From CAVVAL01 sp963742725 (lineage in GTDB: Bacteria; Actinomycetota; Actinomycetes; Mycobacteriales; Cryptosporangiaceae), in assembly GCA_963742725.1 (NCBI GenBank), contig CAVUMX010000003.1:868001-932000 (forward strand): a stretch of 64,000 nucleotides of DNA, in the 5' to 3' direction. Positions within the stretch are counted from its first letter, which is position 1. Each line of letters starts with the position of its first letter. Positions 25,166-33,218 of this stretch are shown in pieces. A model generated the notes under the pieces. It was not told where the DNA came from. It worked only from the letters and a program-made list of their open reading frames with translations, and did no database searches. The position numbers and the translations under genes were made by a program.

Positions 25166-26077
25166 TCAGTACTCGATCGCTTCGCGCTTGGTCACCCGGA
25201 GGGTGAGAGCAGCGAAGGTGATGGTCAGGAAGAACAGCGCGACGCCGAGTGCTGACGCGTAGCCGAAGTCGTTCTTGCTGTACGCCCGGTAGATCTCCAG
25301 TGCGAGGACGGTCGTGGCGCCGTCGGGGCCGCCGTCGACGATGGCCAGGACGTTGACGATCGCGAACGCGTCGAACGCCGCGATGCCGAGGTAGACCCAG
25401 GCGACCTGCAGCGTGTCGCGCAGCAGCGGCAGGGTGACGTTGAAGAACATGCGGGTGCGGCTGGCGCCGTCCAGCTCCGCCGCCTCGTACAGGTCCTTGG
25501 GAATCGATCCCATGCCGGCCGAGAACAGCACGACGTAGAAGCCGACGGCCTGCCACACCAGCACCGCGATGATCGACGGCAGCGCGAGTTTCGGATTGAT
25601 CATGAACAGGATCGGATCGAGCCCGAGTTTCATCAGGATGCCGTTGATGAGACCGGACTCGTTCGGGCGGTACACCGTCTGGAACAGCACCGCGATGATC
25701 GGCACGGCCAGGACCTGGGGGAAGAAGAACACCACCCGGTAGAACTTCGACCCCCAGACCCCGGCCATGTCGCCGCCCTTGGACTTACCGCCCACGCTCA
25801 ACATGAACGAGAAGAACAGGGCGATGACGATAGTGATCAGCGGCAGGGTGATCAGGATGATCCCGTTGTGCGACACGGATCGCCAGAAGCGGTCGTCCTC
25901 GAACAACATCTTGGAGAAGTTGTCGAGACCGACCCACCGCGGCGGGACCGAGAAGCCTCTCCAGGCGTTCAGCGCGATGTAGAACGCCTGGATGTAGGGC
26001 CAGATCACAAAGACCACATACAGCGTCACCGGCGCGAACAAGAAGCCGATGATGAAGGGATATCTGCCGTGCCGCAT
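25166..26077 (-). CDS. ngcF: N-acetylglucosamine/chitobiose ABC transporter permease NgcF
   Basis: 303 residues, MalF-type CUT1 permease with about six helices and EAA loop EAAELDGASRTRMFFNVTLP. The family EAA motif, its length and its position between binding protein and second permease support NgcF. ATG at 26077 (MRHGRYPF) was chosen; GTG at 26083 two codons earlier is an alternative and both could use GGAGCG. It is 19 nt from ngcE, so it is co-transcribed. Confidence 0.88.
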   Translation of the reverse strand: MRHGRYPFIIGFLFAPVTLYVVFVIWPYIQAFYIALNAWRGFSVPPRWVGLDNFSKMLFEDDRFWRSVSHNGIILITLPLITIVIALFFSFMLSVGGKSKGGDMAGVWGSKFYRVVFFFPQVLAVPIIAVLFQTVYRPNESGLINGILMKLGLDPILFMINPKLALPSIIAVLVWQAVGFYVVLFSAGMGSIPKDLYEAAELDGASRTRMFFNVTLPLLRDTLQVAWVYLGIAAFDAFAIVNVLAIVDGGPDGATTVLALEIYRAYSKNDFGYASALGVALFFLTITFAALTLRVTKREAIEY

Positions 26078-26096
26078 GATCACTACGCTCCGGTGC

Positions 26097-27524
26097 TTAG
26101 CGCTTGAACTTGGTGACGGACGAGTCCTTCTTGATGGCGTCCGCCTTCTTCTGGATGCGGTCCACGAACGCGTCGGCCTTGATGCGGCCGAACATCAGCT
26201 CGTTGGTGGCGGCGCGGGCCTCGGTGTCGAGGTCCTTGTACCAGCCGTCGAAGAAGATGTTGACGACGTCCTGGCCGGCGGCCTTGAGCGCGGCCTGCGA
26301 GCTCTTGGTGCCGGGCGGGAAGTCGACCGAGTCCGACGCGCCGACGACCACGGTCGGGGACTTGATCAGCTCCGCGAAGCCCTTGCCGCCGGCCTGCGAC
26401 AGCATCTGGCGCGCGTACTCCAGGCCACCGGCGCTGTTCTTGCCCTTCGCCGGCACGACGTAGCCCTCACCGGCGGTGGCGCGCACCGCGGCGGCACTCA
26501 GCTTGCCGCCCGGCTTCGCCGGAACCGGGATCACCTGGTACTCGAAGTCCGCCGGAGCGTCCTTCTTCTGCTCGTTCTCCAGCCAGTCACCGGACGGGTA
26601 GAAGCCGATCTTGTACTGGTTGTGCTGGAGCTGGACGTCGGTGTGCTTGAGGCCCTCGTGGCTCTTGTCCATGTACTTGGCGCCGACCTCGGCCCACATC
26701 GTGGCGGCCTCCTTGACGGCGTCCGTCGTCCAGGCCCCGTCCTCGAGGTTGTCGATGTTCTTGAGGACGTCCGCGCCACCGATCTTGGCGGCGTGGGTGA
26801 GGATCACGTTCCACTGGTAGTACGGGGCGTTCGCACCCGCGTACGCGTAGGGGATGACCTTCGCGGCCTTCATCGCGTCGAGCGTCTTGATGAAGCTGTC
26901 CCAGTCGGTCGGGGCCGTCCAGCCCTTCTCCTTGAACAGCTTGCCCGAGTACCACAGGCCGAAGACCGTCGAGACGTAGTACAGGACGTACGGCTTGCCG
27001 TTGAAGGAGCCGGCGTCGATGGTGCCGGGCACCACGGTGTCGCGGACCTTCTTGTTCGGGTCGTCCACCGACGGGGCGTCCCACAGCGGGGTGAGGTCGA
27101 GGATCTGGCCGTCGGCGACGAGGGCGCCGAAGTCCATCGAGCCCGCACCGGAGTTGTTCACGAAGTCCGGCGGGTTGCCACCGGCGAAGCGCGGCTGCAG
27201 GACTGTCTTGATGTCCGGCGTGGCCTCGTGCTTGATCTCCGCCTTCGGGAACGCCTTCTTGTACAGCGGCTCGTGGACCTCGACCGCGTACTTGTCGGTG
27301 TAGCCACCGTTGAAGATGATGACCTCGAGCGCGGCGTCGTCCTTCACGCCGAACGGGTTCTTGCCGGACTTCTTGCCGCCGCCCGACGTGTCCTTGTCGT
27401 CGCTGCCGCTCGTGGCGCAGGCGCTGAGCAGTCCGGCCGCCGGACCGGCGACCACGGCGACCGCCGCGGCACGCCGCAGGAGTGCCCGCCGGCTCAGCAG
27501 CGAGGGGTGGGTGGATTCTGGCAT
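26097..27524 (-). CDS. ngcE: N-acetylglucosamine/diacetylchitobiose-binding lipoprotein NgcE
   Basis: 475 residues. Leader SRRALLRRAAAVAVVAG with a twin-arginine-like start and lipobox LLSAC (Cys about 35), then a Ser/Gly/Lys linker and a family-1 solute-binding fold. Segments such as NPFGVKDDAALEVIIFNGGY, DFVNNSGAGSMDFGALVADG and SVDDPNKKVRDTVVPGT match NgcE of streptomycetes, the binding protein for GlcNAc and chitobiose, more closely than DasA. It would deliver chitin breakdown products to NgcFG. The gene lies 145 nt downstream of the RpiR gene on the same strand, so both may be transcribed from the promoter that carries a dre-like site at 28669. Confidence 0.9.
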   Translation of the reverse strand: MPESTHPSLLSRRALLRRAAAVAVVAGPAAGLLSACATSGSDDKDTSGGGKKSGKNPFGVKDDAALEVIIFNGGYTDKYAVEVHEPLYKKAFPKAEIKHEATPDIKTVLQPRFAGGNPPDFVNNSGAGSMDFGALVADGQILDLTPLWDAPSVDDPNKKVRDTVVPGTIDAGSFNGKPYVLYYVSTVFGLWYSGKLFKEKGWTAPTDWDSFIKTLDAMKAAKVIPYAYAGANAPYYQWNVILTHAAKIGGADVLKNIDNLEDGAWTTDAVKEAATMWAEVGAKYMDKSHEGLKHTDVQLQHNQYKIGFYPSGDWLENEQKKDAPADFEYQVIPVPAKPGGKLSAAAVRATAGEGYVVPAKGKNSAGGLEYARQMLSQAGGKGFAELIKSPTVVVGASDSVDFPPGTKSSQAALKAAGQDVVNIFFDGWYKDLDTEARAATNELMFGRIKADAFVDRIQKKADAIKKDSSVTKFKR

Positions 27525-27669
27525 CAGATCTCCTCGGTTCTCATCAGGGCGTCGCGCCCGTTGGGGAGGCGCGGCGTGTCGCGAGGTCTTGCGGTGTCCC
27601 GGTCGGCCGGGGACGTGTCACGGTGGTGCGGTCGCGGGCGGCGGTCAGGGGTCTGGGCCGTACCGCGGC

Positions 27670-28593
27670 TCAGGAGAGACGGCGATCGGTGCTCACCTCC
27701 TCGGCGCGGTGTCCGGCGACCGCCCGCGCGGTGACCTGGAACGCGGTGTCGGAGCGTTCGTGGGTGCGCTGCGCCACGGCCACGTACACCAGGTCGAGGA
27801 CGACCAGCTGCGGGTGGCGGGCGGACAGCGCGTCCGGACGGAACGTCGTCTCGTGCGTGGACGTCAGCAGGACGAGATCGGCGACGTCCGCCAGCGGCGA
27901 GTCCGGGTAGCTCGTCAGGGCCACGGTGGTGGCGCCGTGGCTGCCGGCCTCGGCCAGCATCTCGATCGTCTCCCGCGTCTGCCCGCTGTTGGAGATGCCC
28001 AGCGCGATGTCGCCCGGGCCCAGCAGCGCGGAGCTGGCCAGCCCGTTGTGGACCTCCGTCCACGCCCACGACGGGATCCCGATGCGGTGCAGGCACAGCT
28101 GCAGCTCGGCGCCCACCAGCGCGCTGCCGCCGATGCCGTAGATGTCGACCCGCTTGGCCTCGGCGATCGCGCTCGCGGCACGGTCGACGGCCGTGAGATC
28201 GAGGCGGGCCGACGTGTCCTGAAGGGCGCGCGAGTCGGCGGCGATGATCTGGGCCAGGACCCGCTCCAGCGGATCGTTGGGCAGGATCTCCCGGCCGATG
28301 TCGACCGTCCACCCGGCGGCCCGGGCGGCCCGGCCGGTCTCGGCGGCGATACCGAGCCGCAGCTCCGCGTAGCCGTCGAAACCGAGCGCGCGGCAGAAGC
28401 GGGTGACGGTCGCGGGGGAGGTGCCGCTGCGCTCCGCCAGCTCGACGATCGTCGCGCGGGCGGCGGCCGCGGGGTTGGTCAGCACCAGGTCAGCGACCTT
28501 CTGCAGCGCCCCGGGCAGCTCGCCGCGGATGTCGCGGACGCGGCCGAGCACGCCGTCGGCGGCGGTCAGCTCGCCCTCGTGCTCTGCCATCAT
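27670..28593 (-). CDS. MurR/RpiR-family (HTH-SIS) regulator
   Basis: 307 residues: an N-terminal RpiR helix-turn-helix (VELAERSGTSPATVTRFCRA, about 49-68) and a C-terminal SIS sugar-phosphate-isomerase domain (about 125-260; VDIYGIGGSALVGAELQLCL, then DIALGISNSGQTRETIEMLA). SIS-domain regulators sense phosphorylated sugars, often GlcNAc-6P, MurNAc-6P or GlcN-6P. Placed directly upstream of ngcEFG, it probably links amino-sugar phosphate levels to transport. The start at 28593 (two adjacent ATGs) has GAGGAAC upstream. The dre-like site 76 nt upstream suggests DasR control as well. Confidence 0.88.
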   Translation of the reverse strand: MMAEHEGELTAADGVLGRVRDIRGELPGALQKVADLVLTNPAAAARATIVELAERSGTSPATVTRFCRALGFDGYAELRLGIAAETGRAARAAGWTVDIGREILPNDPLERVLAQIIAADSRALQDTSARLDLTAVDRAASAIAEAKRVDIYGIGGSALVGAELQLCLHRIGIPSWAWTEVHNGLASSALLGPGDIALGISNSGQTRETIEMLAEAGSHGATTVALTSYPDSPLADVADLVLLTSTHETTFRPDALSARHPQLVVLDLVYVAVAQRTHERSDTAFQVTARAVAGHRAEEVSTDRRLS

Positions 28594-28668
28594 CGGGTTC
28601 CTCGGATCGTTGCCGCGACAGGGTCCGTGCTCGTGGTGAAAATTCTTACCAACGGAGCCAGCTTGTCA

Positions 28669-28684
28669 ACAGGTCTAGACCAGT
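28669..28684 (-). promoter_or_regulatory. dre-like DasR site upstream of rpiR-ngcEFG
   Basis: ACAGGTCTAGACCAGT; in reverse complement ACTGGTCTAGACCTGT matches the dre consensus ACTGGTCTAGACCACT at 14 of 16 positions, with a perfect GGTCTAGACC core. It is 76 nt upstream of the RpiR start. Confidence 0.75.
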
Positions 28685-28787
28685 TATCCAAACTGTTACC
28701 TGAACTGTGGCCTGGCGCGGGCGAGTATGCCCCATGAGCGGTTAATTAGGGCAACTCGGTCACCGAGAGCGATGAAAATTATTTGCA

Positions 28788-29753
28788 CTATCGTTGTACG
28801 GGACGGGCGTTAGGGGACGCGACACGCCGTCGTGGCCGGTGCGGTCGGCGTGTCGTTCTCGCCAGGTCGTCGCCGCGGGTGATCTCCGCGGCGATCTCGG
28901 CCGCGACCTTGTCGAGCTCGTGGCGGAGCCTGTCCGCCGTGACGTGGAGGATGGTCCAGCCGGCGGCGACGAGCCGGTTGAGGCGGCGGCGGTCGCGGCG
29001 GAGCTGGGTCGCCTCGGCGTGCCACTCGCCGTCGTACTCGACCGCGAGCCGTACGGCCGGCCAGGCGAGGTCGACCCGTGCGACGAACGCGTTCGCGGCG
29101 TCCCGGACGACGTGCTGGCACACCGGCGGCGGCAGCCCGGCGAGCACGAGCCGGACGCGCAGCCGCGACTCCTGCGGCGACTCGGCGGCACGATCGTGCA
29201 GGTCGAGCGCCCGTAGGCCGCGCTGGCCGCCCCGCGCGCCGGCCAGGCGGGTGCGGAGCGCGTCGAGATGTCCCGGACGGAGCACGCCGCTCTGGGCGAA
29301 CGCGTCGAGCAGCGTGACGGTTTCGACGAGGTCCGTGCCGAGGGCCAGGTCGAACGCGGTCCGTTCGGGCGTGGTGGAGCGGGGTGTCGCTTTGTCGACG
29401 TCGCCCGGTGTGAGATCGGCAAAACGGATCTTTAGGCCGGCGACCGGGCCGAATCGGTGCTGCCACGGCACTACGACCTCGACGGGATCGCCGGTGTCGA
29501 TGAGCTCGACGCCGTGGAGGAACGCCGCGGATCGTCCGGCGATGGCGGCCTGCTCGGGCATCAGCAGGTGGGCGGCGACGCAGCGGGTCCGGTGCGTGAC
29601 GGGCAGCTCCGCGTCGGCATAGACCCCCCGCAGCAACCGCCGCCAGGCTCCGCCGTCGAGTTGGCGGGCGGTGAGGAGGCCATGGTCGCGAGCGTCCTTG
29701 GCGCGGAACACGGTGCCGACCAGGGCGTCGGGGCGTGCGGGAGTTCTGGCCAC
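28788..29753 (-). CDS. AbiEi-like N-terminal plus DUF559 (Vsr-like nuclease) protein
   Basis: 321 residues, a common actinobacterial single-gene family. The N-terminal third (FRAKDARDHGLLTARQLDGG, then WRRLLRGVYAD) resembles the AbiEi antitoxin winged-helix domain. The C-terminal part (about 215-300) is a DUF559/very-short-patch-repair endonuclease-like fold with VDLAWPAVRLAVEYDGEWHA and RLNRLVAAGWTILHVTADRL; the E-x-D arrangement in VEYDGEWH is the likely metal site. Function is unproven; the family may act in DNA repair or defence. It stands alone: no AbiEii neighbour, and the AbiEii-like gene is 15 kb away. Confidence 0.75.
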   Translation of the reverse strand: MARTPARPDALVGTVFRAKDARDHGLLTARQLDGGAWRRLLRGVYADAELPVTHRTRCVAAHLLMPEQAAIAGRSAAFLHGVELIDTGDPVEVVVPWQHRFGPVAGLKIRFADLTPGDVDKATPRSTTPERTAFDLALGTDLVETVTLLDAFAQSGVLRPGHLDALRTRLAGARGGQRGLRALDLHDRAAESPQESRLRVRLVLAGLPPPVCQHVVRDAANAFVARVDLAWPAVRLAVEYDGEWHAEATQLRRDRRRLNRLVAAGWTILHVTADRLRHELDKVAAEIAAEITRGDDLARTTRRPHRPRRRVASPNARPVQR

Positions 29754-29839
29754 GGTGTGACGATGTCAGCTTTCGTGGCGCGGATTTCGGTTGTCCACAG
29801 GCAGTATCGGGGCCGGGCTTGTATGTCCACAGTAGAACG

Positions 29840-29889
29840 CTCGGGGAAATCCACCCTTGGGGCGCGGATGAGGCGTGGATTTCCCCGAG
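29840..29889. repeat. Perfect 15-bp inverted repeat, 20-nt loop
   Basis: CTCGGGGAAATCCAC (29840-29854) and its exact complement (29875-29889). It is bracketed by the DnaA-box-like motifs. It could be a cruciform, a terminator for an unseen transcript, or a protein-binding site. Confidence 0.75.
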
Positions 29890-30032
29890 TATTCCACATA
29901 GGACATCGCCGCGCTGCGGTGGCGGCCCGCTCGCGCGGCAACGGCGGGCGCTCACGGCGGCGGGCCCGCCGCGGTGGGCGGGCGGGCTTCGCGGCGGGGC
30001 GGGACGTTAGGGCCCTCCCGGGCGGCCCAGGA

Positions 30033-30050
30033 GGGAGGGGAGGGAGGGGG
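30033..30050 (+). other. G-quadruplex motif
   Basis: GGGAGGGGAGGGAGGGGG: four G-tracts with single-nucleotide loops, a very stable G4 consensus. It lies on the plus strand, i.e. the non-transcribed side just past the end of the minus-strand GH18 gene, where the transcript would carry the C-rich complement. Confidence 0.8.
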
Positions 30051-30065
30051 CGCGCCCAGGAGGGT

Positions 30066-30099
30066 GCGGGCGCCCGGGAGGGGGAGGCCGGGCGCCCGC
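30066..30099 (-). terminator. Terminator hairpin of the GH18 gene
   Basis: Perfect 12-bp stem GCGGGCGCCCGG (30066-30077 with 30088-30099), 10-nt loop, beginning 8 nt after the GH18 stop codon. Confidence 0.8.
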
Positions 30100-30106
30100 G
30101 GGTCCG

Positions 30107-31756
30107 TCAGCCGGTCAGGCCGGCGGTGATGGCGGTGAACTGCCAGTTGCTCTGCGCGATGCCGGAGCAGTTGCTGACCACGCCGCCGCCGGGGCACGGC
30201 CGGTCGCGGTTGACCGACCAGAACGCCAGCCGGGCGATGTGCTTGGAGTTGGCGTAGTTGCGGATGTCAGTCCAGGTCTGGACGGAGGTCATCTCCTGCT
30301 GGTCGGACAGGCCGTTCATGCCGGAGATGCCGATGTGGGCGTACGCGGTGGCGTCCGACCATCCGAATGCGGACTTGAGGGAGTTCTTGAGTCCTTCGGT
30401 GGCGTTGACCGTGTCGGTGCCGATGTTCGAGCTGCCGAAGTCGAACGGCATGATCGTGAAGTTGTCGATGTTGGCGCCCAGCGCGGCGGCCTGGGTGATG
30501 AGCCGGCTGCCCCAGAAGTTCGGCCCGGTGGTGCTGGTGCCGAACGTGACGATCGTCTTGATGCCGGGGTTGTTCTGCTTGACGATCTTCAGCGCGCCGA
30601 GGATGCGGTCCTGGACGACGGCGTTCTCGAACTCGTCCGTGTTCTCGATGTCGATGTCGATGTACTTGAGGTTGTAGGCGTTGATGACCTGCTGGTACGC
30701 ACCGGCGAGGGCCGCTGCGGACGAGCAGTTCGGGCCGAGCTTGTTGCCGCTCCAGCCGCCGAACGAGATCTGGACGTCGCCGCCGGCGCCGCGGATGGCG
30801 TTGATCGTGCTCTGGTCGACGCCGCCGGTCAGCGGCCGGTTGCCGTCCCACGCGGGCGAGCATCCGCCGCCGGACAGCATGAACGCCATCGTGAACTGCT
30901 TGATGCCCGTCGCGGACATGACCGTGGTGGCGCTCGGCGGGTCACCCCAGCCCATGTACAGGTACGGGGTGGCCATCGCGCCGCCGGTGGTCGGGCAGCC
31001 GGTCGTGGACGCGGTCACCCCGCCGGACTTGGCCGACTCGCCGTTCCCGTTGTACGCGGCCACCGTGTACGTGTGCGACGTGCAGGCACCCAGGCCGGTG
31101 ATCGTCGTGGACGTGCCGGTCACGGTGGCGCGGACGGTCGTCCCCTCGTACACGCGGTACCCGGTGACGGTGCCGGACGAGGCGCCCCAGTTCAGCGCGA
31201 TCGACGAGCCGGTCGTGCTGGTGACGCTCGGTGTTCCCGGAACGCCCGGCGCGCCGGGGTTCGGGTTCGGGTTGCCGCCGGGGCCGTCGAGGTTGATGTC
31301 GTCCGCGTAGTACGTGCCCTGGCCGTACCAGCCGTGCAGGAAGACCTGGACGCTCGTCTGCGATGCCGTGGTGGTGAACGAGACGCTCAGCTGCGTGTAC
31401 GCGGCGGCCGACGGGGTCCAGGTGGACACGCCGCCGGTGACGCCGAGGTACACGTAGTTCCCCCGCACCCACCCGGACAGCGTGTACGCCGTGTTCGGCT
31501 GAACGGTGACTGTCTGTGTGCACAGCGCGTGGTTCGAGGCGCTGGCCGCGCCGGCGAGCGCTCTGGTCCCGCTGCGGACCGGGCTCGTCACGACCGAGCC
31601 GAGGCCGCCGCCGCACGACCATCCGGAGAGCGTCCCGGTCTCGAAGCCCGGGTTGGTGAGCAGGTTGGCCGCATGTGCCGGACTCGGCACGCTCAGGCCG
31701 GCCGCCGCCAGAAGTGTGGCGGCGACCGCGGCTAACAGTCTCGTTCGGATACGCAT
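30107..31756 (-). CDS. Secreted GH18 chitinase with CBM and Fn3 domains
   Basis: 549 residues: signal peptide (about 1-29, ending AHA), a beta-sandwich carbohydrate-binding module (about 30-157, starting ANLLTNPGFETGTLSGWSCG), a PNPG linker, a fibronectin type III domain (about 170-255), and a GH18 barrel (about 262-549). The active-site strand reads YIDIDIE; in the DxxDxDxE motif the two inner Asp and the catalytic Glu are kept while the first Asp position is Lys, a variant seen in some actinobacterial GH18 enzymes. It should release chitobiose or chitooligosaccharides for the nearby NgcEFG importer. The upstream dre-like site at 31853 suggests the same control. Confidence 0.93.
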   Translation of the reverse strand: MRIRTRLLAAVAATLLAAAGLSVPSPAHAANLLTNPGFETGTLSGWSCGGGLGSVVTSPVRSGTRALAGAASASNHALCTQTVTVQPNTAYTLSGWVRGNYVYLGVTGGVSTWTPSAAAYTQLSVSFTTTASQTSVQVFLHGWYGQGTYYADDINLDGPGGNPNPNPGAPGVPGTPSVTSTTGSSIALNWGASSGTVTGYRVYEGTTVRATVTGTSTTITGLGACTSHTYTVAAYNGNGESAKSGGVTASTTGCPTTGGAMATPYLYMGWGDPPSATTVMSATGIKQFTMAFMLSGGGCSPAWDGNRPLTGGVDQSTINAIRGAGGDVQISFGGWSGNKLGPNCSSAAALAGAYQQVINAYNLKYIDIDIENTDEFENAVVQDRILGALKIVKQNNPGIKTIVTFGTSTTGPNFWGSRLITQAAALGANIDNFTIMPFDFGSSNIGTDTVNATEGLKNSLKSAFGWSDATAYAHIGISGMNGLSDQQEMTSVQTWTDIRNYANSKHIARLAFWSVNRDRPCPGGGVVSNCSGIAQSNWQFTAITAGLTG

Positions 31757-32056
31757 GGAGCACCTTCCAGGGCTGTTGGGGAGCGCGGGTACTCAGGCAC
31801 CGATGCAGTGCGGCACTGGATTCGTATTGTGGGAAGTCCGCCACCGGCCGCACAAGGTCTAGACCACAGATTCTGGGAAAGTGCAGGTAAATAAGCCCCA
31901 GGGGGCAGCGTGTAACCGGTTTCAAACCACTCCGGCTACGGACGGCGGCGGGGCGAGGGCGGTCCGCGCGGGCGCCGTGGCGTGGCTGACAGGCCTCCGC
32001 GGGGGCGGCGCACGTTCTAAGCTCCGGGTGACGGCCCACCGGCGAGTGGGGGCGAT
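31757..32056. other. Divergent promoter region between GH18 and the signalling operon
   Basis: 300 bp without a gene. The part nearest the chitinase holds the dre-like site. The rest (31870-32050) shows no convincing promoter or hairpin by eye. Confidence 0.5.
31853..31868 (-). promoter_or_regulatory. dre-like DasR site upstream of the GH18 chitinase
   Basis: CAAGGTCTAGACCACA contains the perfect palindromic core GGTCTAGACC and matches 12 of 16 dre positions. It is about 100 nt before the GH18 start. Confidence 0.7.
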
Positions 32057-33052
32057 GTGGAGTCAGCGGAGTGTGCCCCGACCGAGGCGACGCGACCGGC
32101 GTTGGCCTGGGTGGCGGCCGTCGACGACCTCGCCGGGCTGGACGGCTACCGCCCGCTACTCACCGCGATGTCGGCCAGCCTCGCCGATCAGGGCGCCGCC
32201 GCGGTCGGGCTGGCGCTCGCCGACGTCAACGACGCACTCACCGTCCGGATCATCGCTCTGGCCGAGGCCCGGCTCGGCCCGCCGCCGTGCGCCTACGCGT
32301 GGCTGGTGCTCGGCTCGGGCGGGCGGCGTGAGGAGTGGCTGCACTCCGACCAGGACAACGCGGTGGCGTACGAGGACGCGGACGCCGGTCCGTACTTCGC
32401 CGACCTCGCCGAGACGGTCGTCTCCGCGCTCGCGGACGCCGGCCTGCCACGGTGCCCCGGTGGCTACGTGGCGACGCGCTGGCGGCATCCGCTGGGGGAG
32501 TGGGAACGGATCTTCCGGGCGTGGTTCACCCGCCCCGACCCGCAGGGACTGGTCGACGCCGAGGTGCTGCTCGACTTCCGGACGGTGCACGGCGCGCTGC
32601 CCCTCGTCCGGTTGGAGGAGATCGTGCGGACGGGTGGCGACCGGCCGCGGTTCGCGGTCCGGATGGCGCGCGCGGCGGTGACGTTCGAACCGCCGCTGGG
32701 GATGTTCGGCCGGATCCGGGTCGACCGCGGGCGGCTCGACCTGAAGCGCGCGGGCATCGCCGGCATCGTCCTGCTGGCGCGGCTCTACGCCCTCGCCGCC
32801 GGTTCGACCGTCCGGCCGACCGTGGACAGGCTGGCCGCGGCGGCCGCCGGCGGGACCCTCAGCCTGGGCGGCGCCGCCCGCCTGACCGACGCGTACCGGG
32901 TGCTCCTGGACCTGCGGCTGCGCCACGGCAACGACCTGCGGCTGGACGCCCTCGACGCGGAGCGGCGCCAGGAACTGGCACGCGCGCTGCGGGCGGTCCG
33001 CGACCTGCAAGAGGTGACCGCGCTGCGGTACCGCACGGACGCGGTGAGCTAG
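32057..33052 (+). CDS. DUF294 nucleotidyltransferase-like signalling protein
   Basis: 331 residues. The putative nucleotidyltransferase domain carries LVLGSGGRREEWLHSDQDNA (about 83-102), the DUF294 signature resembling GlnD-type uridylyltransferases, and the C-terminal DUF294_C helical domain spans about 160-331. CBS and cyclic-nucleotide domains often fused to this family are absent. In proteobacteria such genes sit beside CrbS/CbrA-like symporter kinases and exonucleases, as here, but the substrate of nucleotidylation is unknown. GTG 32057 is chosen; an overlapping ATG at 32055 is in another frame. It is the first gene of a five-gene operon. Confidence 0.8.
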   Translation: MESAECAPTEATRPALAWVAAVDDLAGLDGYRPLLTAMSASLADQGAAAVGLALADVNDALTVRIIALAEARLGPPPCAYAWLVLGSGGRREEWLHSDQDNAVAYEDADAGPYFADLAETVVSALADAGLPRCPGGYVATRWRHPLGEWERIFRAWFTRPDPQGLVDAEVLLDFRTVHGALPLVRLEEIVRTGGDRPRFAVRMARAAVTFEPPLGMFGRIRVDRGRLDLKRAGIAGIVLLARLYALAAGSTVRPTVDRLAAAAAGGTLSLGGAARLTDAYRVLLDLRLRHGNDLRLDALDAERRQELARALRAVRDLQEVTALRYRTDAVS

Positions 33053-33054
33053 CC

Positions 33055-33216
33055 GTGGAGCGGGTCGTCGCCCTCGGCGCGCTGGGGATCATCCTCTTCG
33101 GGTACCCGGTGATGGCCGTGTTCGACGGCGGCCCTGTCGCGCTCGCCGTCTACCTGTTCGTCGCGTGGGCGCTGTTCATCGCCCTGGTCGCGGCCCTCGC
33201 CCGGACGTGGCGGTAG
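33055..33216 (+). CDS. Small membrane protein upstream of the symporter kinase
   Basis: 53 residues, mostly two hydrophobic helices (VVALGALGIILFGYPVMAVF and VALAVYLFVAWALFIALVAA) joined by a short DGG turn. It starts with GTG 2 nt after the DUF294 stop and ends 2 nt before the kinase start, so it is embedded in the operon. Small two-helix proteins are often found in front of sodium-solute symporters and may stabilise them or modulate the sensor; this is inference. Confidence 0.75.
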   Translation: MERVVALGALGIILFGYPVMAVFDGGPVALAVYLFVAWALFIALVAALARTWR

Positions 33217-33218
33217 GC

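Larger units (their letters stand above)
29754..30106. other. Structured intergenic region (353 bp) between DUF559 and GH18 genes
   Basis: No gene. It holds three DnaA-box-like nonamers in one orientation: TTGTCCACA (29791-29799), ATGTCCACA (29823-29831) and TATTCCACA (29890-29898). It also holds a 15-bp inverted repeat, a G-quadruplex motif and a terminator hairpin, listed separately. Confidence 0.7.

Noticed and set aside
28788..29753. AbiE toxin-antitoxin pair for the DUF559 protein
   Set aside because: The gene has an AbiEi-like N terminus but no adjacent AbiEii gene; the nucleotidyltransferase at 13 kb has its own partner.
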